Assembly: GCA_017861215.1 (NCBI GenBank) | Contig: JAGFXN010000054.1 | Span: forward strand, 1-8,545 | Direction of reading: 5' to 3' | DNA: 8,545 bases | Source: Deltaproteobacteria bacterium | GTDB lineage: Bacteria > Desulfobacterota > Desulfuromonadia > Geobacterales > DSM-12255 | Part shown: positions 1-6,607 of the stretch, one piece after another | Layout: the number at the start of each line of letters is the position of its first letter | How positions within the stretch are numbered: the first letter of the stretch is position 1 | Program-made: the position numbers and the translations under genes | The notes under the pieces: generated by a model | Seen by the model: the letters and a program-made list of their open reading frames with translations, nothing else | What the model was told of the DNA's origin: nothing | Database searches by the model: none

Positions 1-900
1 GAGGCGCTGGGGGAGTGCACGGTCTACGACCGGACGCCGCCCGAACTGGTACTGGAGCGGGCACGGGGAGCAGAAATCATCCTCACCAGCAAGATCAAGC
101 TGACCGAGGCGATCATCAACGAACTGTCCGGGCTGCGCTACATCTCGCTGCTGGCCACCGGCTACAACAACGACGATGTAGCGGCGGCGGCCAGGCGGGG
201 CAACCCGGTTTCCAACGTGCCGGCCTACTCGACCGCCTCGGTGGTGCAGACCGCTTTTGCCTTGCTGCTGGAACTGGTCACCCGGGTCGGGCTGCATGAT
301 GCCGCCGTCAAGGCCGGGGAATGGGTCCGCTGCCCGGATCATGCCTTCTGGAAAGGCTCCATCGTCGAACTCGACGGCCTCACCCTGGGGATCGTCGGCT
401 ACGGCACCATCGGCCGGGCCACGGCCCGGGTTGCCGAGGCCTTCGGCATGAAGGTCATCGCCCATGCACCGCGTATCTCCGCTGATCCCGGCCCGGTACC
501 GGTCCGCTTCGTCTCCCTGGAGGAGCTGTTTGCCGGCGCCGACGTGGTGAGCCTCAACTGCCCGCAGACCCCTGAAAATACCGGTTTTGTCAATGCCGCG
601 CTCCTGAGCCGGATGAAGCCGACCGCCTACCTGCTCAACGTGGCCCGCGGCGGCCTGGTGAACGAGGCCGACCTCGCCGCGGCTCTCAACGCCGGCACCA
701 TTGCCGGCGCCGGTCTCGACGTGGTCGCCCATGAGCCGATGCTGGCGGACAATCCGCTGCTTACGGCGGCCAACTGCATCTTCACCCCGCACATCGCCTG
801 GGCATCCCTCGCCGCCAGGAAGCGGCTGATGGCGATCGTCGCCAACAACATCGCCGCCTTTCAAGCCGGTGCGCCGGTAAACCTGGTCAACTCTCCCTGA
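1..900 (+). CDS. D-2-hydroxyacid dehydrogenase (glycerate dehydrogenase/hydroxypyruvate reductase type), 5' partial
   Basis: The frame is open from the first base to the TGA at 898-900, giving 299 residues; the start lies off the left edge. It is a cytoplasmic NAD(P)-dependent oxidoreductase of the D-isomer-specific 2-hydroxyacid dehydrogenase family, which interconverts 2-keto acids (such as hydroxypyruvate or glyoxylate) and D-2-hydroxy acids. Numbering from the window edge, the Rossmann loop GYGTIG is at residues 133-138. The catalytic arginine is R216 (NVARGG), the supporting glutamate E245 (AHEP) and the catalytic histidine H264 (TPHIAW), in the order and spacing of the family. The usual acidic residue after the second Rossmann strand is absent (the stretch reads VIAHAPR), so NADPH use is possible. 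It stands alone before a strong terminator. The family is certain; the substrate is inferred, and glyoxylate reductase or a phosphoglycerate-dehydrogenase paralogue are alternatives. Confidence 0.93.
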   Translation, partial: EALGECTVYDRTPPELVLERARGAEIILTSKIKLTEAIINELSGLRYISLLATGYNNDDVAAAARRGNPVSNVPAYSTASVVQTAFALLLELVTRVGLHDAAVKAGEWVRCPDHAFWKGSIVELDGLTLGIVGYGTIGRATARVAEAFGMKVIAHAPRISADPGPVPVRFVSLEELFAGADVVSLNCPQTPENTGFVNAALLSRMKPTAYLLNVARGGLVNEADLAAALNAGTIAGAGLDVVAHEPMLADNPLLTAANCIFTPHIAWASLAARKRLMAIVANNIAAFQAGAPVNLVNSP

Positions 901-913
901 GCAAGTGCCAACG

Positions 914-960
914 GCAACGGGGAGCGTCTCCGCCGGGAAGCGCTCCCCGTTGCTCTTTTC
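914..960 (+). terminator. Intrinsic terminator of the dehydrogenase gene
   Basis: A perfect 13-base-pair stem is formed by 914-926 (GCAACGGGGAGCG) and 941-953 (CGCTCCCCGTTGC) around a 14-base loop, followed by TCTTTTC. It begins 14 bases after the dehydrogenase stop. The opposite side lacks a T run, so it is a poor terminator for the leftward MFS gene. Confidence 0.85.
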
Positions 961-1058
961 AGACGGTCTGCTTTCCTGCCGGCGTGCAATCAACATCACT
1001 GCCAGGCGGCGCGGAAGGGGCGACGGCAGCGTGCCTGAACAGTACGTTGCGGAGCCCC

Positions 1059-1078
1059 TGACGCAGCCGGCAGCGTCA
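1059..1078 (-). other. Hairpin downstream of the MFS gene
   Basis: TGACGC at 1059-1064 pairs with GCGTCA at 1073-1078 around an 8-base loop, about 20 bases beyond the MFS stop codon. No T run follows on the minus strand, so this is not a classical intrinsic terminator. It could stabilise the mRNA 3' end or may be incidental. Nothing else stands out in the interval 961-1098. Confidence 0.3.
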
Positions 1079-1098
1079 TCGCTGGCTTGCGCCCGGCA

Positions 1099-2343
1099 TC
1101 AGATAAACTCTTCGAAATAATCCAGATCCTTGTGGAAGGTCTCCTGCAGCCGCGACAGGGATATCAGGGCGATGACGAGGCAGAGCGCACCCACGGCAAG
1201 AGCGCCGGTCTCGATCCCCCGATGCTTGCGCGCCAGCTGAAAGAGCATGGTGATCGGGATGGTCATGCCGCGGACGAAATTGGGGACCGAGGTGGCCACC
1301 GTGGCCCGCAGGTTGGTGCCGAACTGCTCGGCCGCCACGGTAACGAAGATGGCCCAGTAGCCGATGCCGAAGCCGAGCAGCCCGCAGATGCCGTAGAAAA
1401 CTCCGGCACTGACCCCCCTGGCGCTGAAATAGGCGCCGACGGCCCCGACGCTGATCAGCAGGAAGATCAGGACCACCTTTTTACGGCTCTGCAGCAGCTG
1501 GCTCAACAGGCCGCTTGCCAGGTCTCCCCCCACCAGGCCGAGGTAACAGTACATCACGGCATTGCCGGCGCTGATCGTCCCCTGAACCGCGAGGGTTTTG
1601 GCGAATTCCGGGGAAAAGGTGATCAGTACCCCCACCACGAACCAGGAGGGGAGGCCGATAAGGATCGAGTGCACAAAGCGGCCGAAGCGGTCGCGGGAGG
1701 TGAACAGGGCGAGGAAGTTGCCCCGGGAGACCTGGTTGGACTCCATCCCCTTGAACATGCCTGACTCGGCCACGGTGACCCGCAGCAGCAGGAGCAGCAG
1801 GCCGAGAACGCCGCCGATGAAAAAGGCGGTCCGCCAGTCGAACCCCTTGGCAACGATGTTGGCCAGGATGGCGCCGGACACCCCGACCGTGGCGACGATC
1901 ATGGTGCCGTACCCCCTGATGGTGCGGTGGAGCACCTCGCTCACCAGGGTGATGCCGGCCCCCAGCTCACCTGCCAGTCCGACGCCGGCCACGAAACGGA
2001 GGAAGGCGTACATCTCGATGGAGGTGACCAGGCCGTTGGCCAGGTTGGCCAGGGAGTAGAGGCAGATGGAGCCGAACATGATCTTCAGCCGGCCCTTGCG
2101 GTCTCCCAGAACCCCCCAGAGAATCCCCCCCAGCAGCATCCCCGCCATCTGCATGTTGAGCAGAAAGACCCCCTTGTCGATCAGCTCCTGTCCGGACAGG
2201 CCGATCCCCTTCAGGCTCGGTACCCTGACGATGCTGAAGAGCACCAGATCATAGATATCGACGAAATAGCCGAGTGCCGCGACGATGACCGGCAGGCTGA
2301 ATACCTGCCGCACTACCCCGGCATTTTCGTTGCTGGCTGTCAT
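1099..2343 (-). CDS. MFS transporter, metabolite:H+ symporter-like
   Basis: This 414-residue inner-membrane secondary transporter of the major facilitator superfamily is about the usual length, with alternating hydrophobic segments throughout. The first segment carries acidic residues (D29 and D32 in YFVDIYDL). The cytoplasmic loop between helices 2 and 3 has the signature GVLGDRKGR at residues 77-85. The RFVAGVGLAGELGAG stretch near residue 116 matches the helix-4 motif of sugar and organic-acid porters. The ATG start at 2343 is supported by GGAG seven bases upstream. The gene follows the sensor kinase stop by 50 bases on the same strand, so the two are probably co-transcribed. The first 20 or so codons and the leader are duplicated, in degraded form, upstream of the kinase. 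The substrate cannot be read from the sequence; a small carboxylate or sugar acid is a guess. Confidence 0.9.
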   Translation of the reverse strand: MTASNENAGVVRQVFSLPVIVAALGYFVDIYDLVLFSIVRVPSLKGIGLSGQELIDKGVFLLNMQMAGMLLGGILWGVLGDRKGRLKIMFGSICLYSLANLANGLVTSIEMYAFLRFVAGVGLAGELGAGITLVSEVLHRTIRGYGTMIVATVGVSGAILANIVAKGFDWRTAFFIGGVLGLLLLLLRVTVAESGMFKGMESNQVSRGNFLALFTSRDRFGRFVHSILIGLPSWFVVGVLITFSPEFAKTLAVQGTISAGNAVMYCYLGLVGGDLASGLLSQLLQSRKKVVLIFLLISVGAVGAYFSARGVSAGVFYGICGLLGFGIGYWAIFVTVAAEQFGTNLRATVATSVPNFVRGMTIPITMLFQLARKHRGIETGALAVGALCLVIALISLSRLQETFHKDLDYFEEFI

Positions 2344-2365
2344 ATGCCTGCTCCGTTCTAAAAGT
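2283..2365 (-). repeat. Direct repeat, copy A: 5' end and leader of the intact MFS gene
   Basis: This segment covers the MFS ribosome site, the ATG and about the first 20 codons. It matches 4278-4362 in the same orientation at roughly 80 percent by eye, including an unbroken identical run of 26 bases (2283-2308 against 4278-4303). The encoded stretch is SNENAGVVRQVFSLPVI here and SNENSGVVQQVFSLPVI in the other copy. Confidence 0.85.
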
Positions 2366-2393
2366 CTGAGTATGCAGCCATCAATAAGAAACG

Positions 2394-4238
2394 CTACGTC
2401 CGGGGCAGGGTGAAATAGAAGGTGGCCCCTTCATTCACTTTTCCTTCTGCCCAGATTCTGCCGTTATGCCTCTGGATGATCTTCTCGACGGTTGCCAGTC
2501 CTATACCCGTCCCCTGGTAGTCGTTGTCGTGCAGGCGCTGAAACACGGTGAACAGTTTGTCTTTGTACGCCATGTCAAAGCCGGCACCGTTGTCCCTGAT
2601 GAAGAACACCTCTTCTCCAGTGATGATGCACTTGCCAAACTCAATGCGGGGGGCTGCGGTCCGGCCGGTATATTTCCAGGCATTGTCCAGCAGATTCTGC
2701 AGTGCTATCCGGAGCAGGGGCTCATCTCCAGTTGCCGTCAGATCCGCAGCGATGCTTACCGCCACCTTACGCTCCGGCTCCGTTTCCGAAAGCATCTGGA
2801 TGATGTCGGCAGCGGCCTTGCTCAGGTTGACCTTTTGCGGCGTCAGCTCCTCCCGGTCGATCTGCGAGAGCTGCAGCAAGTCATGGATAAGGTCCGCCAT
2901 TCTGGCGCTGGCGGCACAGATCCTTTCCAGGCATTGGCTGCCTGCCGGCGTTATATCCGGGCCGAGCTCTTCTCTCAGGATGGCGCTGAAGCTGTTGATA
3001 CGGCGCAAGGGGGCGCGCAGGTCGTGGGACACGGTGTAGTTGAACGCTTCCTGTTCCTTGAGCAGAGTCTCCAGCTGGGCGGTCCGGCGGGCCACTTTCT
3101 GCTCCAGGCCGGTATTCAGGTTTTTGATTTCGGTCTGGGCCTGGCGTATTTCAGCGAGATGGGCGGCAAGCCGGCCGGCCATATGATCGAAGGAGAGGGC
3201 CAGTTCGCCGAATTCACCCCCCGAAACAAGAGGCGCGACCCTGACCTCCAGATCGCCTTCGGCAATTTTCTGTGAGGCCAGACGCAGCTTTTCGACCCGG
3301 TCGGCAATGGAGCGCTTGCCGATGACCAGCACGATGATAAAGGAACCGATGACGAACGGCAGCAGCGTGACCAGGTTCGAGAACAAATGGCGGTTTGCCG
3401 CGGCTACCGCCTCTTTGAGTGACATGCCCGCCCGGACGTACAGGTACGGTTCCTGCTCTCCGGACAGGCGGAGCTTGCGATAGGTGACGATGCGCCGTTC
3501 GCCGTCCTTGCGCGTGAACTCGTAGGTATCCCTGTCCGGACCCTGCTGCATTTTCCTCAGGTCTTCGGCCTTGATCGGCTTCCCCACCGCTTCGCCCAAG
3601 GCCTTGCCCCTGCTGACAATGATGCTGTTCCTGTCGACCAGAACGTAATTGGTGTTTGCCGGCAGCTGCGAGCGGCCCAGGATCGAGCGCATGACATCGA
3701 GATCAAGGTTGATGATGACTGCGCCGTGAAACCTGCCTTGATAGACAAGGGGGCTGGCCAGATGGATGGTAGGTTTGCCGGTCGACCTGCTGATGGCATA
3801 TTCCCCGGTAGAGAAACGGAGCGTGGTCATGGCATTTTTGAAGTAGCCCCGATCAGCTACGGAAACTTTCCTGTTCCTGTCCAGCGGGATTGCCGAGGCC
3901 CAGACATTGCCAATGGCATCGGCAAGCAGTATGTTCTGATATTGCGGATTGTTTTTGAGCGTAATGGTGAGAATGGACTGTACCTTTTCACCTTTGCCGC
4001 TCCGTACCTCGGCGAGTTCTGTCAAAAGACTGGCGATCTGTTGTGCTTCCCTGACGATGCTCTCCTGGGTCTCGGCCAGATTGTCGGCAAGTTTCTGTGA
4101 TTCGACGACAGCCTTGCGGTAGTCGGCGCTGCGTATTTTGAGGCCGGAATAGACGATGATCCCCAGCGCCGGGAGCGTCAGCAGGAGAGCCAGCATCAAT
4201 AGCTGGGTACGGATTGGCAAGGTCGAAAACCTGGTCAC
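2394..4238 (-). CDS. Double-Cache sensor histidine kinase
   Basis: This 614-residue membrane sensor kinase has a first transmembrane segment at about 12-34 and an extracytoplasmic double-Cache region at about 35-285, with the typical VADRGYF stretch near 127-133 and a TGKP turn near 153. A second transmembrane segment (287-307), HAMP (about 308-362), a coiled coil and HisKA follow. H405 in YTVSHDLRAP is the phosphoacceptor. The ATPase domain has the N box (LLDNAWKYT, N519), G1 (RDNGAGF, D549) and GTGIGLA (576-582). All kinase residues are intact. No receiver domain or response-regulator gene is present. The GTG start is preceded by AGGAG with a 5-base gap and overlaps the stop of a 34-codon leader frame as GTGA, which suggests translational coupling. 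The MFS gene follows after 50 bases. The Cache domain probably binds a small external metabolite; its identity is unknown. Confidence 0.94.
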   Translation of the reverse strand: MTRFSTLPIRTQLLMLALLLTLPALGIIVYSGLKIRSADYRKAVVESQKLADNLAETQESIVREAQQIASLLTELAEVRSGKGEKVQSILTITLKNNPQYQNILLADAIGNVWASAIPLDRNRKVSVADRGYFKNAMTTLRFSTGEYAISRSTGKPTIHLASPLVYQGRFHGAVIINLDLDVMRSILGRSQLPANTNYVLVDRNSIIVSRGKALGEAVGKPIKAEDLRKMQQGPDRDTYEFTRKDGERRIVTYRKLRLSGEQEPYLYVRAGMSLKEAVAAANRHLFSNLVTLLPFVIGSFIIVLVIGKRSIADRVEKLRLASQKIAEGDLEVRVAPLVSGGEFGELALSFDHMAGRLAAHLAEIRQAQTEIKNLNTGLEQKVARRTAQLETLLKEQEAFNYTVSHDLRAPLRRINSFSAILREELGPDITPAGSQCLERICAASARMADLIHDLLQLSQIDREELTPQKVNLSKAAADIIQMLSETEPERKVAVSIAADLTATGDEPLLRIALQNLLDNAWKYTGRTAAPRIEFGKCIITGEEVFFIRDNGAGFDMAYKDKLFTVFQRLHDNDYQGTGIGLATVEKIIQRHNGRIWAEGKVNEGATFYFTLPRT

Positions 4239-4339
4239 AAGAGCTCCTGCAACTCGCCGGAAAAGAACGGCCTGTCGCGATGACCGGCAGGCTGAATACC
4301 TGCTGCACTACTCCGGAATTTTCGTTGCTGGATGAACAT
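4235..4339 (-). CDS. 34-residue leader ORF coupled to the kinase, derived from an MFS gene start
   Basis: This short frame begins at the ATG retained in the MFS-like relic, with GGAG seven bases upstream. It runs 34 codons (MFIQQRKFRSSAAGIQPAGH at the start) and ends at a TGA that overlaps the kinase GTG by the classic GTGA arrangement. It is shifted relative to the MFS frame because seven rather than six bases separate the ATG from the conserved AGC-AAC codons, so the peptide resembles nothing in the transporter. It may serve only to bring ribosomes to the kinase start; the peptide itself probably has no conserved function. The kinase's own AGGAG could suffice, so coupling is inferred. Confidence 0.45.
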   Translation of the reverse strand: MFIQQRKFRSSAAGIQPAGHRDRPFFSGELQELL

Positions 4340-4362
4340 ATAGCGACTCCGTTATGAAAAGT
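4278..4362 (-). pseudogene. Relic of the 5' end of a second MFS transporter gene (repeat copy B)
   Basis: This segment matches the leader and first codons of the intact MFS gene (2283-2365). The preserved frame reads SSNENSGVVQQVFSLPVIAT before similarity ends. The ATG is now out of frame with it, and the rest of the transporter (almost 400 codons) is absent, replaced by the kinase start region. Several differences are conservative (A to S, R to Q) or silent, which suggests the copy was a functional diverging paralogue before it was truncated. A plausible history is duplication of the MFS gene or of a kinase-MFS unit, followed by deletion of the upstream transporter body. Confidence 0.75.
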
Positions 4363-4436
4363 GTACCTTCCGGTCGGGAAGCGCCCCATCAAAAAAATTC
4401 GCCGTCCAAGGATGACCCGTCATTTTTAGAGGCGTA

Positions 4437-5234
4437 TCAGATGTAGAGCTCCGGGGCGTCCTCCCGCCTGCCACGGCTTGCCAGCAGACTCCGGGCAAGG
4501 ATCTCGGCGGCAAGATCGAGACTGCTCTCCCGGCCCTGGGCGGGACCCAGCAGGCGCGCCTGGGCGACCCTGGCAAGCAGGCGGTCATCGTAGGCGGCAT
4601 CGGGGGCGTGCAGGCGCAGTTGACTGAGGAGATGGGCAAAATTCAGCTTCCGTGACAGTTTCATCTCCGCGCCGAAGCCGTCGTAGTTCATGCCGTTCAG
4701 GCTGAAGATCACCGCCGGCCGGTCATTGGCATACAGGTAAAGCATAGGCTCGCTCTCCTCGCCCGACACCTCTTCCTGGCGCTCAACCTTCTTGGTCATG
4801 GGGATACCGCCGGCAAGCAGGGTCTTGCCCATGCTGAATTTATGCTCCACAACCGTTTTTGTCTCGCTGTAGCCCACAATGCTGGTACCCTGCAGGAGCA
4901 GCTCCATCTCTGCGTAGGGGATTGTCGCCTGCTGTCCGTTGCCCGTCTCGACCTTCAGCACGCGCTTGTCAAACTCGAAACGACGGGTGACGAGGAAGCC
5001 GCTTCTCATGCGCACCGCCGTGGCGTCAACAACCAGAGCCTTGAGGCCGTCCCGGTTCACGTTCGACGCCAACTCCCGGGCCTGCCGGAGGTCCGCGAAA
5101 CTGGCCACCACGGACGGTCCGCCACCGATCAATCGCTGCCGCGCCTCGAACGCCATCAGACCAAGGGCGCCGGCAAGGACCTGCACCAGCTCCGGTGTTT
5201 CTTCCCGCCAACCGTAAATGGCAACGACATACAT
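4437..5234 (-). CDS. Conserved-looking hypothetical protein, 265 residues
   Basis: I do not recognise this protein. It has no signal peptide or membrane segment, so it is probably cytoplasmic. Residues 1-70 (MYVVAIYGWREETPELVQVL onward, with LGLMAFEARQRLIGGGP and a DGLKALVVD strand) form an alternating helix-strand pattern reminiscent of the small ribosomal L7/L12 C-terminal or ClpS-like fold. That is a pattern impression, not a match. Residues 78-125 are strand-rich and include a VETGNGQQATIPYAEMELLL stretch that could be a PH-like sheet. Residues 195-255 are mostly helical and Leu/Ala/Arg-rich. The ATG at 5234 is chosen because GGAGG lies just upstream with good spacing. The frame stays open beyond this start to 5417 with coding-like codon use (see the separate entry), so a longer product is possible. 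About 200 bases separate it from the downstream kinase. Confidence 0.75.
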   Translation of the reverse strand: MYVVAIYGWREETPELVQVLAGALGLMAFEARQRLIGGGPSVVASFADLRQARELASNVNRDGLKALVVDATAVRMRSGFLVTRRFEFDKRVLKVETGNGQQATIPYAEMELLLQGTSIVGYSETKTVVEHKFSMGKTLLAGGIPMTKKVERQEEVSGEESEPMLYLYANDRPAVIFSLNGMNYDGFGAEMKLSRKLNFAHLLSQLRLHAPDAAYDDRLLARVAQARLLGPAQGRESSLDLAAEILARSLLASRGRREDAPELYI

Positions 5235-5458
5235 GGACACCTCCGTCTCTTCCAGGACTCGTCGAGGACGTTTTTGTTGCTTTGCTTCGTTCGGCACGTA
5301 GTTGACCGGGTACCGCCCCTTCTGGGCCTTGTTGTTCCTGCCGGCCGCTGCTTTGAGCATGAAATCTACACGCAGGACAGCAAACGGAAACTCGATCAGG
5401 CCGGTGTCTGTTTTTTTGCAGAATCCCGGCAGGAAACAGCCAATTTTACCGTACGCAT
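5235..5458 (-). pseudogene. Upstream coding stretch with an apparent -1 frameshift at a seven-A run
   Basis: A well-placed GGAGG lies seven bases before an ATG at 5458, which opens a frame starting MRTVKLAVSCRDSAKK. That frame hits a TGA soon after a run of seven A (5411-5417 on the plus strand as T). One base back, the frame continues TDTGLIEFPFAVLRVDF and then without a stop into the 265-residue protein. From about 5348 to 5289, twenty consecutive codons end in G or C in this second frame, which is strong evidence of real coding. The codons in zero frame span A-AAA-AAA, a possible slippery heptamer. The options are a -1 shifted 340-residue product, a separate small gene that has decayed, or a missing A in the read. 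An in-frame ATG at 5360 has no ribosome site. Confidence 0.5.
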
Positions 5459-5870
5459 ATCAATACCTCCATCCAGCTGCGTCGTTCAGGAAATCATCCA
5501 GGAAGGCTTGCGGTGTGCTGAAATCGTAGGAGATAATGCAACGAAGGCTGTTGCGGATATTGTGTGGCGCTCATTAAGCATTAAGTCACATTCATGTTGG
5601 CGATAGTAACAACGGAAGGTTGTGTTGTCAAATGAAACAACACATGGGTTTAGAGCCTTGCCGGGGGCATTATCTGGCAATGAACGACGGTGCTGATACC
5701 CATGGCAGGAATTTCCCGGAGCGAGGGGCGGGGTGAGCATTATCGTCTCAACCATTTGCCCTGATGCACCAGCCAATCACCCCGCGAGTTGCCGCCTTTC
5801 ATATTGCTTTTCGCAGGATTGTGCGGTATTTCTGAAATGCGTTCTTCACAGATCTTTTTGCGGGAAATCA
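5459..5870. other. Divergent intergenic region
   Basis: This 412-base stretch lies between the leftward hypothetical gene group and the rightward GntR gene. It is richer in A and T than its neighbours. No frame in it has convincing codon use or a ribosome site. It holds an inverted repeat at 5621-5644, a tandem pair of CATTAAG at 5572-5585, and a short palindrome ATTTCTGAAAT at 5828-5838 close to the GntR start. A weak promoter-like pair, TTGCTT at 5804 and TATTTC at 5827 with a 17-base spacer, could serve the GntR gene, but each box matches consensus at only about three positions. Confidence 0.5.
5621..5644. promoter_or_regulatory. Inverted repeat, possible operator
   Basis: TGTGTTGT and ACAACACA form perfect 8-base arms around 8 bases (CAAATGAA). 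The size and symmetry suit a dimeric regulator, and the nearest candidate is the GntR protein encoded 226 bases downstream. It does not contain the short-spaced TNGTNNNACNA type of site described for some FadR/LldR-like proteins, so another protein may bind it, or it may be incidental. Confidence 0.35.
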
Positions 5871-6590
5871 ATGGTTTTCAAGCCGATCAGTCCGAAAAAA
5901 ATCTCGTCACAGATAGCCGAACAGATTCGCTCCTCGATCCTGGCAGGCGAGTTCGCCCCGGGCGAGAAGCTGCCGCCGGAACGGGAGCTGGCGGAGATGT
6001 TCGGCGTATCGCGCCCGTCGGTGCGGGAGGCGCTCAACCTGCTGGCCTCCTCCGGCCTGGTCATGTCCTACCAGGGGGGGGGAACGGTGGTCATGTCCCT
6101 GATGGAGACAACTGCCGGCAATCCAATGACCGAGCTGATCCGCAGCCAGCAGGAACGGGCCCTGGACGTGATCGAGGTGCGCAAGGCTATCGAGGCGAGC
6201 ACCGCGTTCTATGCCGCCCAAAGGGCACTGCCCGAGGATATCCGCACCATGGAACGGATCGTGGACGGACTGCGGGAAAACCTGGCAGGGCTAAAACCGT
6301 CGGAAAACCTCGACGCCAATTTCCACCTGGCCATTGCCAAGGCCACCCACAACATTGTCTGGCTGCATCTGATGCAGAACATCTTCGATGCCATGAAGGA
6401 GTTTCAGCAGAGTGTCTGGCGGGCGGTCTATCTGACCGGTGAAGACCACCATCTGCTCTATCAGCACCATCGCCGCATTTTTGAGGCAATCCGCAATCGC
6501 GATCCGGAGGCGGCCCGCGCCGCCATGGCCGAGCACCTCAACTTTGCCGAACAGCGCAGCAGCGCCTACGTGGCCCAGCAACAGCGCTGA
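5871..6590 (+). CDS. GntR-family transcriptional regulator, FadR/LldR-like with FCD domain
   Basis: This 239-residue DNA-binding repressor or activator is the usual length for the FadR subfamily. Residues 8-75 are the winged helix: ISSQIAEQIRSSILAGEFAP, then LPPERELAEMFGVSRPSVRE as the helix-turn-helix, and YQGGGTVV as the wing. Residues 95-228 are the all-helical FCD ligand domain. Its putative metal-binding set is complete: D148 and H152 (DANFH), H200 (HHRRIFEAI) and H222 (EHL). FCD regulators commonly sense carboxylates such as lactate, glycolate, pyruvate or sugar acids; the ligand here is unknown. The ATG at 5871 is chosen because the protein then starts where the family does; an upstream ATG at 5733 would add 46 residues with no family character. 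The ribosome site is weak (GGGAA, 4 bases away). The ABC exporter gene follows after 17 bases. A run of nine G (6074-6082) encodes the wing glycines. Confidence 0.92.
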   Translation: MVFKPISPKKISSQIAEQIRSSILAGEFAPGEKLPPERELAEMFGVSRPSVREALNLLASSGLVMSYQGGGTVVMSLMETTAGNPMTELIRSQQERALDVIEVRKAIEASTAFYAAQRALPEDIRTMERIVDGLRENLAGLKPSENLDANFHLAIAKATHNIVWLHLMQNIFDAMKEFQQSVWRAVYLTGEDHHLLYQHHRRIFEAIRNRDPEAARAAMAEHLNFAEQRSSAYVAQQQR

Positions 6591-6607
6591 CCGCCGTACC
6601 TCTCCCG

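Noticed and set aside
905..1120. 71-residue plus-strand frame after the dehydrogenase
   Set aside because: It spans the terminator hairpin, has no ribosome site and overlaps the end of the MFS gene.
1087..1764. 225-residue plus-strand frame opposite the MFS gene, and a similar one at 1927-2361
   Set aside because: Both lie antisense to a well-supported transporter, are low in hydrophobic structure and have no ribosome site or domain character.
2466..3275. 269-residue plus-strand frame opposite the histidine kinase
   Set aside because: It is antisense to the intact kinase and ATPase domains and shows no independent coding evidence.
4380..4436. Possible terminator after the hypothetical gene (ATGAC/GTCAT repeat and a run of seven T on the minus strand)
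   Set aside because: The stem would be four or five base pairs with a tiny loop and lies about 20 bases from the T run, so it does not form a credible intrinsic terminator.
5572..5585. Tandem CATTAAG pair
   Set aside because: Two 7-base copies are too little to call a repeat array or binding-site cluster.
5486..5776. 96-residue minus-strand frame in the divergent intergenic region
   Set aside because: Codon use is unlike the neighbouring genes, there is no convincing ribosome site, and the peptide has no recognisable pattern.
5733..5870. Longer N-terminus for the GntR regulator
   Set aside because: The extra 46 residues are Cys- and Ser-rich without family similarity, and the family N-terminus fits the ATG at 5871.
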